64,000 nucleotides of DNA. Origin: Acidimicrobiaceae bacterium (lineage in GTDB: Bacteria > Actinomycetota > Acidimicrobiia > Acidimicrobiales > Aldehydirespiratoraceae). Location of the stretch: contig JAPOYA010000005.1 of NCBI GenBank assembly GCA_026706815.1, positions 84,996 through 148,995 of the forward strand, written 5' to 3'. The notes beneath the pieces were generated by a model. That model saw only the letters and a program-made list of their open reading frames with translations, did not search any database and had not been told where the DNA came from. Positions within the stretch are counted from its first letter, which is position 1. Each line of letters opens with the position of its first letter. Shown here piece by piece: positions 15,224 to 23,537 of this stretch. Both the position numbers and the translations under genes were made by a program.

Positions 15224-16218
15224 GCAGCGAAGACCCCCGCAGAAGCTGTGGAACACGATTGGCGGCCGGCCTCGGCGCCGGCAGCGAGTTCCTTCATCAG
15301 CCGGTGATGCTCGATGAAGTCGTCGCGGTGCTGTCCGACGTGCCCGATGGCGTCGTGGTCGACGCGACTCTCGGCGGTGGCGGGCACACCGACGCATTGC
15401 TGAAAGCCAACGAGGGTCTCTCGGTGATCGGGTTGGACCGCGATCGGGACGCGCTGGACGCCGCATGCACCCGGCTCGCGTCCCATGGCGGGCGAATAAT
15501 CGGGATGCACCGTCGCTTCGATGAGATCACCGAAGCGGTACGAGGGCTTGGCCACCACAAGGTCTCGGCGTGTCTTTTCGACCTCGGCGTCAGCTCGCCC
15601 CAACTCGATTCGGCGCAGCGGGGTTTCAGCTATCGGCAAAGCGGCCCGCTCGACATGCGGATGGATCGCAGTGGGGGAATCACCGCTGCTGAAGTGGTCA
15701 ACAGCTACGACGAGAGCGCGCTGACCTCGCTCCTGCGGCGCCACGGCGACGAACCCGACGCCCGCCGGATCGCGCGCGCGATCGTGGCGGCCCGGCCGGT
15801 CGCTTCGACCACCGAACTGGCAGACGTCGTTCGCGGCGCCGTGCCGGCCGCGGTTCGGCGCCGCAAAGGCCATCCCGCCCGCCGGACGTTTCAAGCCATA
15901 CGCATTGAGGTCAACCAAGAACTTGAAATCCTCCAGGACGCACTCGCCCAGGCCCTGTCGCTGCTTGCGCCGCGAGGAAGGTGTGCGGTTCTGGCCTACC
16001 ACTCCGGTGAGGACCGGATCGTAAAACGGTGTTTCAGAGACGCCGCGGGCGAGGCGACCCCGCCTCGCCCGGGTCTGCCGCCGCTTCCGGGGCAACAGGC
16101 AGCCGTTCGGTTGCTGTGGCGCGGTGTTCGCAGGCCCGGCGACGATGAGACAACGAGCAACCGGCGCTCCGAAGCAGCACGGCTGCGCGCGGTCGAAAAA
16201 CTTGAAACGGCGCGATGA
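15220..16218 (+). CDS. rsmH: 16S rRNA m4C1402 methyltransferase RsmH
   Basis: This 332-residue SAM-dependent enzyme methylates N4 of C1402 in 16S rRNA. HQPVMLDEVV, the SAM loop DATLGGGGH (48-56), the QLDSAQRGFSYR motif, PLDMRMD and AYHSGEDRIVKRCF are family hallmarks. In the last, the usual HSLEDR is HSGEDR. The best start is TTG at 15220, overlapping the mraZ stop as TTGA and giving a typical length. The frame is open further upstream but only through mraZ. The ATGA overlap at its end couples it to ftsL. Confidence 0.95.
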   Translation: MSSEDPRRSCGTRLAAGLGAGSEFLHQPVMLDEVVAVLSDVPDGVVVDATLGGGGHTDALLKANEGLSVIGLDRDRDALDAACTRLASHGGRIIGMHRRFDEITEAVRGLGHHKVSACLFDLGVSSPQLDSAQRGFSYRQSGPLDMRMDRSGGITAAEVVNSYDESALTSLLRRHGDEPDARRIARAIVAARPVASTTELADVVRGAVPAAVRRRKGHPARRTFQAIRIEVNQELEILQDALAQALSLLAPRGRCAVLAYHSGEDRIVKRCFRDAAGEATPPRPGLPPLPGQQAAVRLLWRGVRRPGDDETTSNRRSEAARLRAVEKLETAR

Positions 16219-16670
16219 TGGCTTCCAGCGCCTCACCCCGAACGTCGCAAACCGCCCGGACGGCGCCGCGGTCGACGCCGAAGCCAGCGGCCTCCCGTCC
16301 GAGCCTGCGGGTGGCGCCCCCAGAGCCCGCCGCTCAGGCGAAAGAACGGATCTGGCCCGCGTTGACGATCGTCACTTCCTTCGCTGTTGTGATCGCGTTT
16401 GTCGTCGCGGGCCTGTTTGCAAGCGACATCCAGACACAGGCCGAGATTGACCGCATCCAAACCGAGATCGAGGAGCTGCGAGGAACGCGAATCAAAGTCC
16501 TGGCCCGACGCGCCTGGCACGACTCCCCCGAGGGCCTCTCCGAAACCGCCACGCGAGCCGGGCTCGTTCCCGCGCCCGAAGTGACGCTCCTGGCGCCGTT
16601 GGCGCCCGGGCTGCTGGCTCCTCCGGCCCGATTCGACCCGTTCACTCCGCCTGTGGCCGCGAATCCATGA
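16215..16670 (+). CDS. ftsL: FtsL-like septal membrane protein
   Basis: This 151-residue bitopic protein has a Ser/Thr/Pro/Ala-rich cytoplasmic tail (about 1-40), one transmembrane helix (about 48-68) and a short extracytoplasmic coiled coil (QTQAEIDRIQTEIEELRG), then a Pro-rich C-terminus. This layout and the position between rsmH and ftsI identify an FtsL/septum-formation-initiator type protein, which bridges FtsQ/FtsB to FtsW-FtsI. FtsL is too divergent for motif proof. ATGA overlaps on both sides couple it tightly to its neighbours. Confidence 0.8.
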   Translation: MMASSASPRTSQTARTAPRSTPKPAASRPSLRVAPPEPAAQAKERIWPALTIVTSFAVVIAFVVAGLFASDIQTQAEIDRIQTEIEELRGTRIKVLARRAWHDSPEGLSETATRAGLVPAPEVTLLAPLAPGLLAPPARFDPFTPPVAANP

Positions 16671-18553
16671 GCAGGCTGACGAGTGTGCGCGGTTCGGACG
16701 ACCGTGGCGATGGGGATCGGGGCAGTGTCGAAGTCGACCCTTGGAGAGCGGGCGTGATATTCACTGTTCTGGCTCTCGTCTCGGCCGGCTTCGTCTGGAA
16801 GCTGGTGGACCTGCAGGTGAGTCCCGACGACGACTTGCTGAACAACGTCGGAAGTTATCTGCGCGAAGAGAAGATCGATGCATCCCGCGGCAATGTCGTG
16901 GATCGCCAAGGGCGTTTGCTGGCGTTCTCGGTGCCGCGGCCGTCGATCGTCGGCGACCCTCGCGGCATCGCACACTCCGACAACCCCGTGGGCGTCGATG
17001 ACATTGTTGCGGAATTGGCCAGTGTGCTGGGTACCGATCCTGAAGTGATGGCCACACGGCTGCGCAGCGACAAGAGCTTCGTCTACCTTGAACGCCAAGT
17101 TGAGTCCGAAGTCGGGGAGGCAGTCGCGGCGCTCGGCCTCCCGGGGATATGGATCATGACCGAGCAGTACCGCGAGCACCCCAACGGATCCTGCTCAGCT
17201 CTCTCCGTGGTCGGCCGGGTGGATACCGAACAGGTGGGAATATCGGGATTGGAGAAGAAATACGACGGACGACTGGAGGGCAGCCCGGGCCTCGCCCTTC
17301 GCCAGACCCAGTTGGGCGGGGCTGTGCAGATCCCCGACGGCTATCACATAGTCGAACCCCGTACACCCGGCGAGGAACTGAGGCTGAGCATCGACCGCAA
17401 CATCCAGTACGAAGCAGAGCAAATCCTGACGCGGGCACTGGATGAAACGGAGGGCGCCACGGCCATAGCGATCGTCTCGAACCCGCGGACAGGTGAGATA
17501 TACGCCATGGCAAGCGCCTTGCGCGACGAGGAGACGGGCGAGGCCGAATGCAGCAACGCCAATCTGGGGGCAGTGTGGGCCTACGAACCTGGATCGACCA
17601 TGAAGGGGATAACGCTCGCGGGGGTGTTCGAGAACGGCGCATGGGGAGTCGACGAGATAGTCGAGGTCCCCGCGACGCTTCATGTCGCGCGCGAGAGCGA
17701 CGTGGAAAGCCATGCCTACCACGACTATCGACTGGCCCACGGCACGACTGTCGAGAACCTTCCGGCAACAATCCTGGGGCACTCGTCGAACACCGGAACG
17801 GTGTTGCTGGCCCAGGCGCTGGGAACAGACGCACTCCAGGAGACTTTCGAGAACTTCGGATTCGGACAGACGACCGGGCTGGGATTCCCCGGGGAGAGCC
17901 CGGGCATCCTCGAAGCTCTCGACTCCCACAGCCTCTTGTTGTCGAACACCGCGATAGGGCAGAGTATCGCCGTCACACCGCTGCAACTGATTCAGGCATA
18001 CAACACCTTGGCCAACGGTGGGATCCGCGTTGCCCCGAAGCTTGTGCTCGACCGCGAACATGACGGCGATGCCCAAGACCCGACGCACACCGAGACGAGG
18101 GTCGTGTCACAGCAGAGCGCACAAGCCGTGATGGAGATGCTGCGCGGCGTGGTCAGTTCCGGGACCGGCCGGCGCGCGGCCCTGCCCGGATTCCTGGTCG
18201 CCGGCAAGACCGGCACCGCATGGCAGCCGTGCGGTGACGTGTCCGGGTATCTCTGCAGCGAGGAGGACGAAGAGGAGGAACGGCACTACACGGCCAGCTT
18301 CGTTGGTATCGTCGAGAACGACCAAGGACCGGTATTGAGCGCCATAGTCGTTATCGACGACCCGCAGGGCGAAAACTACACAGGCGGCGCCGTCGCCGCC
18401 CCGATCTTCGCTGAACTGGCCGGCTATTCGGTCCGCCAACTGCACCTCGCGCCCTTCGGCGAGCAGACCGCAGTCGCACAACGCATCCGCTCAGAGCCAG
18501 CGGTCGCCCCGTTGGCCATTGAGCCCCACCAGGGTCGGGAATCGGTCCAATGA
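16667..18553 (+). CDS. ftsI: Septal peptidoglycan transpeptidase FtsI (PBP3)
   Basis: This 628-residue class B penicillin-binding protein has one N-terminal transmembrane helix (about 28-48), a pedestal domain with the DRQGRLLAFS motif, and a transpeptidase domain. Active-site motifs are Ser310-x-x-Lys313 in EPGSTMKG, Ser373-Ser374-Asn375, and Lys514-Thr-Gly in AGKTGTAW. It crosslinks septal peptidoglycan with FtsW. After the KTG motif there is an insertion holding two cysteines and a run of glutamates (CGDVSGYLCSEEDEEEE), which could form an external disulfide loop and looks lineage-specific. There is no C-terminal PASTA domain. It overlaps ftsL and murE. Confidence 0.95.
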   Translation: MSRLTSVRGSDDRGDGDRGSVEVDPWRAGVIFTVLALVSAGFVWKLVDLQVSPDDDLLNNVGSYLREEKIDASRGNVVDRQGRLLAFSVPRPSIVGDPRGIAHSDNPVGVDDIVAELASVLGTDPEVMATRLRSDKSFVYLERQVESEVGEAVAALGLPGIWIMTEQYREHPNGSCSALSVVGRVDTEQVGISGLEKKYDGRLEGSPGLALRQTQLGGAVQIPDGYHIVEPRTPGEELRLSIDRNIQYEAEQILTRALDETEGATAIAIVSNPRTGEIYAMASALRDEETGEAECSNANLGAVWAYEPGSTMKGITLAGVFENGAWGVDEIVEVPATLHVARESDVESHAYHDYRLAHGTTVENLPATILGHSSNTGTVLLAQALGTDALQETFENFGFGQTTGLGFPGESPGILEALDSHSLLLSNTAIGQSIAVTPLQLIQAYNTLANGGIRVAPKLVLDREHDGDAQDPTHTETRVVSQQSAQAVMEMLRGVVSSGTGRRAALPGFLVAGKTGTAWQPCGDVSGYLCSEEDEEEERHYTASFVGIVENDQGPVLSAIVVIDDPQGENYTGGAVAAPIFAELAGYSVRQLHLAPFGEQTAVAQRIRSEPAVAPLAIEPHQGRESVQ

Positions 18554-19956
18554 GCTTGGCGCTGGCTCGTGTGGCCGACCTTGTCCGCGTCGAGCCGGAA
18601 CCGGAGTGGTCCGACATTGAACTCAGCGACGTCTGCCATGATTCGCGGGCGATGGCGCCGGGAGCGCTTTTTGCGGCGATATCGGGCGACTCGAGCGACG
18701 GCCACGCCCATGCCGGCGACGCGGTCGAAGCCGGGGCGGCGGCTGTGCTCGTGGAGCGTCCCCTGGGACTCGGCGTCCCGGAGCTGCGGGTCGCCTCGGT
18801 CCGCGAGTCTCTCGGCCCTGTCGCGTCGGCCGTGCACGGAGACCCGAGCCGAGCCCTGCAACTCGTCGGCGTCACCGGCACGAACGGCAAGACGACCACT
18901 GTTCGCATTCTCAGCTCGTTGCTGTCCGAGCTGGGCGTCCCCGCAGCGGAGATCGGAACCCTGACCGGTGTGCGGACCACCCCCGAAGCGCCGGAACTGC
19001 AGCGGTTCCTGGCGGGCGCCGCTGCTCGGGACGCGGCCGCGGTGGCCATGGAGGTCTCGTCTCACGGGCTGGCGCAGCACCGAGTCGACGGCTGCCGGTT
19101 CGCGGTGGCGGCGTTCACCAATCTGGGCAACGACCATCTCGACTACCACGGCACGATCGAGGAGTACTTTGCCGCCAAGCGGAGGTTGTTCAGCCCGGAA
19201 CTGAGCGATCTGGCCATCGTGAATGCAGACGACGAGTTCGGATCGCGTCTGGCCGATGAGATAGACATCCCGGTCATACGAGTCGGCGCCCATCTCGTCG
19301 ACTCCGTGCAATTCGATCGATGCACGAACAGCTTCCGGTGGCGCGGGCGAGCGGTGCGTCTGCCCCTGGCCGGGGCATTCAACGTCGCCAACGCGGTGAT
19401 GGCGGCTGAGATCGCGGTTGCGCTCGGCCACCGGCCGGGCGATGCAGCGGAGGCACTGGCGACGACGCCCTCGGTTCCCGGGCGCTTCGAGGTGATTGAA
19501 CAAGGCCAGCCCTTCTCGGTGGTCGTCGACTACGCCCACACCCACGACGCCCTCGAGGCTGTGCTGGCCGCGGCGCGAGCAGTGACGAAAAACTCGCTGA
19601 TCGTTGTTTTCGGCGCCGGTGGGAACCGAGACCGCGACAAGCGCCCCATGATGGGCAATGTCGTCCGCAGTCTTGCTGACTGGGTTGTCGTCACGAGCGA
19701 CAATCCCCGGGATGAACCCCCCGAAGACATCATTTCTGCCATCGTTTCAGGCATGGCGAACCCTCCGGATCTCGTTGAAGCCGATCGTCGTCGAGCCATC
19801 GGCGCGGCTTTCGACGTCGCTCGCGAAGGAGACCTGGTGCTCCTTGCCGGCAAGGGCCATGAAGCGACACAGGCGATCGGATCTCAAGTGCTCTCCTTTG
19901 ACGATCGGCGGGTGGCGGGCGAAGAGTTGCGGCTGCGGACCGGAGCAGCATCGTGA
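18550..19956 (+). CDS. murE: UDP-MurNAc-tripeptide synthetase MurE (meso-DAP type)
   Basis: This 468-residue Mur ligase adds the third residue of the stem peptide to UDP-MurNAc-Ala-Glu. The P-loop GTNGKTTT has Lys114. The central domain has NLGNDHLDYHGT with the carbamylated-lysine region, and the C-terminal DNPR motif (384-387) is the accepted signature for meso-diaminopimelate. It overlaps ftsI by 4 nt and mraY by 4 nt. In most dcw clusters murF follows murE. Here the mraY start sits directly on the murE stop, so murF is missing from this position. Confidence 0.96.
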   Translation: MSLALARVADLVRVEPEPEWSDIELSDVCHDSRAMAPGALFAAISGDSSDGHAHAGDAVEAGAAAVLVERPLGLGVPELRVASVRESLGPVASAVHGDPSRALQLVGVTGTNGKTTTVRILSSLLSELGVPAAEIGTLTGVRTTPEAPELQRFLAGAAARDAAAVAMEVSSHGLAQHRVDGCRFAVAAFTNLGNDHLDYHGTIEEYFAAKRRLFSPELSDLAIVNADDEFGSRLADEIDIPVIRVGAHLVDSVQFDRCTNSFRWRGRAVRLPLAGAFNVANAVMAAEIAVALGHRPGDAAEALATTPSVPGRFEVIEQGQPFSVVVDYAHTHDALEAVLAAARAVTKNSLIVVFGAGGNRDRDKRPMMGNVVRSLADWVVVTSDNPRDEPPEDIISAIVSGMANPPDLVEADRRRAIGAAFDVAREGDLVLLAGKGHEATQAIGSQVLSFDDRRVAGEELRLRTGAAS

Positions 19957-20987
19957 ACCGCCTGCTAATCGCCGCTGCGGTGTCAATGATGGTGTCGCTG
20001 TTTGGAACCAGGCTGCTGCTCAAATGGCTGACCGAGCACAAGATCGGCCAGCCGATTCGCAGCGACGGGCCGGAAGGGCACCACACCAAGGCGGGCACTC
20101 CGACGATGGGAGGAGTCGCGATCGTGGCGGGCGCGGTGCTGGGCTACGTCATCTCGGATTTCTTCGGAGGCATCTACACCGTTCGGGGCATCTTCGTGTT
20201 GATGTGCATCGTCGGCGGCGGCGCGGTCGGCCTGCTCGACGACTGGATCAAAGTCGTGGCAGCGCGCAATCGCGGGCTGAACAAGCGCGCCAAGATTATC
20301 GGCTTGCTGGTCGTGGCGGTTGGCTTCGCGTTCTTGATGACCGAGTTCACCAGTGTTCACACCACCCTCTCTTTCACTCGTTTCGACAATCCGGGATGGG
20401 AGCTCGGGCGGATCGGCTGGATGCTCTGGGCCGTGCTGTTGATCATCGCGACCACCAACAGCGTCAACCTCACCGATGGACTCGACGGGTTGGCGGCCGG
20501 GGCAGGGGTGATCTGCTTCGCAGCCTTCACCTTGATCGCCTTTTGGCAATTCCGCCATCTTGAGAACTACAGCAATCCCGCGGCTCTGGACCTGGCGGTC
20601 ATCTCCGCGGCGATGGTCGGCGGCATCGTCGGCTTCTTGTGGTGGAACGCGTCGCCCGCGCAGATCTTCATGGGCGACACGGGATCGCTGGCTATCGGCA
20701 GCGGTCTTGCGGCCCTGTCGTTGTCCACGAGCACTCATCTGCTGTTGCCGATCATTGGCGGTCTTTTCGTCCTCGAGACCGTTTCGGTGATTCTGCAGAT
20801 CATTGTGTTTCACCGATTCGGCGGGCGGCGCCTGTTCAGGATGGCCCCGGTCCACCATCACTTCGAACTTGCGGGATGGCCTGAAACGACCGTAATCGTG
20901 CGGCTTTGGATCATGTCCGGGCTGTGTACCGCAGTCGGCCTGGGGATCTTCTATCGCGACGCTATTGCAGCGGGGTTCACCGCATGA
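19953..20987 (+). CDS. mraY: Phospho-MurNAc-pentapeptide transferase MraY
   Basis: This 344-residue polytopic enzyme has about ten transmembrane helices. It transfers phospho-MurNAc-pentapeptide to undecaprenyl phosphate, making lipid I at the inner membrane. Family motifs are GxPTMGG (GTPTMGG), LLDDWIK, NSVNLTDGLDG (169-179, with Asp175 and Asp178) and the metal and nucleotide-binding HHHFELAGW (His301-His303). The GTG start overlaps the murE stop. The C-terminal helix ends at the murD overlap (ATGA). Confidence 0.96.
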   Translation: MNRLLIAAAVSMMVSLFGTRLLLKWLTEHKIGQPIRSDGPEGHHTKAGTPTMGGVAIVAGAVLGYVISDFFGGIYTVRGIFVLMCIVGGGAVGLLDDWIKVVAARNRGLNKRAKIIGLLVVAVGFAFLMTEFTSVHTTLSFTRFDNPGWELGRIGWMLWAVLLIIATTNSVNLTDGLDGLAAGAGVICFAAFTLIAFWQFRHLENYSNPAALDLAVISAAMVGGIVGFLWWNASPAQIFMGDTGSLAIGSGLAALSLSTSTHLLLPIIGGLFVLETVSVILQIIVFHRFGGRRLFRMAPVHHHFELAGWPETTVIVRLWIMSGLCTAVGLGIFYRDAIAAGFTA

Positions 20988-22324
20988 CCTCAGCGAGCGA
21001 GACGAGCACGCCGGATCTTCGCGTTCGGAGCAGTGTGCTTCTCGGGGGTTTCGGCCTCACCAATCGCGCTGTGGCCAAAGCGCTTGTTGGGCGCGGCCAT
21101 ACGGTGCTGGCTTTCGACGACAAGCCGAGCGAACTGCTCCGCGGGCTCGCGGGCGAACTCGGAGTTGAGCTTCTGGAGCCGTCGGCGAAGCTGGACAAGT
21201 GCTTGGACCAGGTCGACTTCGTCGTTCCGACCCCGGGGCTCGCCGAACACCACAGCGTTTTCGAGCAGGCCAGACGGCGTGGACTGCCGCTGGTCTCGGA
21301 GCTCGACCTCGCCGCTCAATGGGATGAGCGTCCAGTTGTGGCGATCACCGGCACCAACGGCAAGACAACCGTCGTCGAGTTGTGCACCGATGCGCTGAAG
21401 CGCTCCGGGACCAGGGCAGTTGCGGCCGGGAACACCGATGTTCCATTGGTCGAAGCCATACGGGATCCCTCCACTGAGGTGTTCGTTGTGGAAGCCAGCT
21501 CGTTCCGGCTCGCGCACACCCGTGAGTTCACCCCTCAAGTCGCCGCCTGGCTCAACTTCGCGCCCGACCATCTTGACGTCCACCTCGATTTGGCCTCGTA
21601 TGAGAAGGCAAAGTCCCGAATTTGGCGGAATCTCGCGACGGACGGGGTTTGTGTGGCGAATGCCCTGGATCCGGTCGTGATGCGCCATGTGAGGCCGGAT
21701 CTGCCTGCTGTGACCTTCGGAGGAGGCCAGGCGGATTGGCGAGCAGCCGAAGGCGAGTTGATCGGCCCGCAGGGGCCATTCGCCGAAGTGGCAGATTTAT
21801 GGCGTGCCCTTCCCCACGATATTGAGGCCGCCCTGGCGGCAGCCGCCTCGGTCACACCGGTCGGCGCGACGCTCAGCGCGGTTGCGGAGGCCTGTCATGA
21901 GTTCGACGGGCTGCCCCACAGGATCGCGCCGGTCGGCGAGATCGACGGCTCGGTCTACTATGACGACTCCAAGGCGACCACCCCGCACGCGACTCTGGCC
22001 GCCCTGCGCGGCTTCGGCCGGGTCGTCTTGATTGCGGGAGGACAGAACAAAGGGGTCGACCTCGCCGAGATGGCGCTTGAAGCGAGCGGTGTTGTGGGGG
22101 TGGTGGCCATCGGCGATGCCTCCGGCGAGATCGCTGACGCGTTCTCGGCAACACATCTTGTGGAAGTCGCTGCGGATATGGACGATGCGGTCATACGGGC
22201 CCGTCGTCTTGCCGCCGGCGGAGTTCCCGTGTTGCTCAGTCCGGGATGCGCATCGTTCGACTGGTACGAGAGCTACAAGAAGCGCGGTGAAGACTTCATC
22301 AGAGCGGTCGGGGCGCAACGGTGA
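20984..22324 (+). CDS. murD: UDP-MurNAc-Ala--D-Glu ligase MurD
   Basis: This 446-residue Mur ligase adds D-glutamate to UDP-MurNAc-L-Ala. It has an N-terminal Rossmann domain with GGFGLTNRAVAKAL, a central ATPase domain with GTNGKTTV (Lys127), NFAPDHLDVH, and a C-terminal domain with YDDSKATTPHAT and LIAGGQNKG. ATG 20984 overlaps the mraY stop and is preferred to longer in-frame readings inside mraY. Its last codons and stop lie in the first copy of a perfect 17-bp tandem repeat whose second copy holds the ftsW start. Confidence 0.95.
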   Translation: MTSASETSTPDLRVRSSVLLGGFGLTNRAVAKALVGRGHTVLAFDDKPSELLRGLAGELGVELLEPSAKLDKCLDQVDFVVPTPGLAEHHSVFEQARRRGLPLVSELDLAAQWDERPVVAITGTNGKTTVVELCTDALKRSGTRAVAAGNTDVPLVEAIRDPSTEVFVVEASSFRLAHTREFTPQVAAWLNFAPDHLDVHLDLASYEKAKSRIWRNLATDGVCVANALDPVVMRHVRPDLPAVTFGGGQADWRAAEGELIGPQGPFAEVADLWRALPHDIEAALAAAASVTPVGATLSAVAEACHEFDGLPHRIAPVGEIDGSVYYDDSKATTPHATLAALRGFGRVVLIAGGQNKGVDLAEMALEASGVVGVVAIGDASGEIADAFSATHLVEVAADMDDAVIRARRLAAGGVPVLLSPGCASFDWYESYKKRGEDFIRAVGAQR

Positions 22325-22343
22325 AGGGGGCGCAACGGTGAAG
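22310..22343. repeat. Perfect 17-bp tandem repeat at the murD/ftsW junction
   Basis: The unit ggggcgcaacggtgaag occurs at 22310-22326 and 22327-22343 without mismatch. Copy one holds the murD stop and copy two the ftsW start, and both contain GTGA. Confidence 0.95.
22321..22341 (+). other. Relay minigene between murD and ftsW
   Basis: GTG at 22321 overlaps the murD stop. The frame VKGAQR ends in a TGA (22339-22341) that overlaps the ftsW GTG at 22338. It is the direct product of the 17-bp duplication and carries the AAGGGGG ribosome-binding site for ftsW. Confidence 0.45.
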
Positions 22344-23537
22344 ATCGTCGACACTGCTTCTGAGCAGTCCCGTTCCAAGCAGCCCCGCACGACCCGTCCG
22401 GTTCGCGCCCAGGCTCGTGACAGGCGAACCGCGGCGGCTCCGGTGGGGCGGCGCACCATCCTGTTCTTGTCGCTGTTGACAATGGTCTGTGCGCTCGTCG
22501 TGCTGGGCCTGGTGATGGTGTTGTCGGCTTCGGCCGTTGTCAGCGTCGCGGACAGCGGGAGCGCTTGGAGCAAGTTCAGCCGACAAGCCGGTTCGGCTGG
22601 AGTCGGCCTGATCCTGATGTTCGCGACTGTCCGAATCGACTATCGCCATTGGCGAATTCTCACTTCCCCTGCGGTGGTGAGCTCCTTGTTCCTGCTCTCT
22701 TTGGTGTTGGTCCCGGGCTTCGGAGTGAGCCAGAACAATGCGACTCGTTGGCTTGACCTGGATGTTGTCTCGTTTCAGCCGTCTGAGGTTGCGAAACTCG
22801 CATTGATCTTGTTCGTCGCAGACGTCTTGTCGAGGCCTCGCCGAGACATTCGCGACGCGCGCGCCACGCTGTTCCCGGTGCTGTTCTGCACCACGCTGTT
22901 CTCGTTCCTCTTCATGCTGCAGCCTCATTTCGGCAACACCTTGATCCTCGGGGTGATCGCACTGACGATGCTGTTCTGGGCGGGCGCGCCGCTGCGCCAA
23001 CTGTCGGCTGCCGGCGCGGTCGGGGTTGCAATGGCCGGCGCTGTCGTCTGGAACACCACATGGCGCCGCGAACGCCTGTTGAGCGTTTTCGATCCCTGGA
23101 GTGATCCCGATGGAGCCAGTTTTCAGCTTCTCCAGTCGCTTCACGCCATCACGGCCGGCGGAATCCGCGGGACCGGCCTGGGAGAAGGGCTGGCGAAATG
23201 GGGTTTCGTTCCCTATGCCCACAGCGACTTCATCTTCGCGGTGATCGCGGAAGAGCTGGGAATCGTCGGGGCCAGTACCGTGATCCTGCTCTATCTCGGA
23301 ATCGGAATCGCGGGATCCCTGGCAGCTCTGAGAGCACCGGACAGATTCGGGATGCTGCTGGCAGTCGGGATTACCACGTGGATCTTCTCTCAGGCTTGTC
23401 TCAACTTGGGCTCGGTGATGGGGTTGGCGCCGACGGTCGGCGTGACGCTCCCACTGTTGTCACACGGCGGGACTTCGTTGGTGGTGGTGATGGCGACGAC
23501 TGGGATCCTGCTCAACGTCGCCCGGCAAGGCCGATGA
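22338..23537 (+). CDS. ftsW: Septal SEDS glycosyltransferase FtsW
   Basis: This 399-residue SEDS protein has about ten transmembrane helices. FtsW polymerises lipid II into septal glycan strands with FtsI. Family landmarks are the ATRWLDL segment, FQPSEVAKLALI, PHFGNTL, the large periplasmic loop with DPWSDPDG, GIRGTGLGEG, YAHSDFIFAVIAEELG and the final PLLSHGGTSL. The N-terminal 38 residues form a basic cytoplasmic tail. The start GTG at 22338 has AGGGGG about 8 nt upstream and overlaps the stop of a six-codon minigene. The end overlaps murG by ATGA. Confidence 0.94.
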   Translation: MKIVDTASEQSRSKQPRTTRPVRAQARDRRTAAAPVGRRTILFLSLLTMVCALVVLGLVMVLSASAVVSVADSGSAWSKFSRQAGSAGVGLILMFATVRIDYRHWRILTSPAVVSSLFLLSLVLVPGFGVSQNNATRWLDLDVVSFQPSEVAKLALILFVADVLSRPRRDIRDARATLFPVLFCTTLFSFLFMLQPHFGNTLILGVIALTMLFWAGAPLRQLSAAGAVGVAMAGAVVWNTTWRRERLLSVFDPWSDPDGASFQLLQSLHAITAGGIRGTGLGEGLAKWGFVPYAHSDFIFAVIAEELGIVGASTVILLYLGIGIAGSLAALRAPDRFGMLLAVGITTWIFSQACLNLGSVMGLAPTVGVTLPLLSHGGTSLVVVMATTGILLNVARQGR

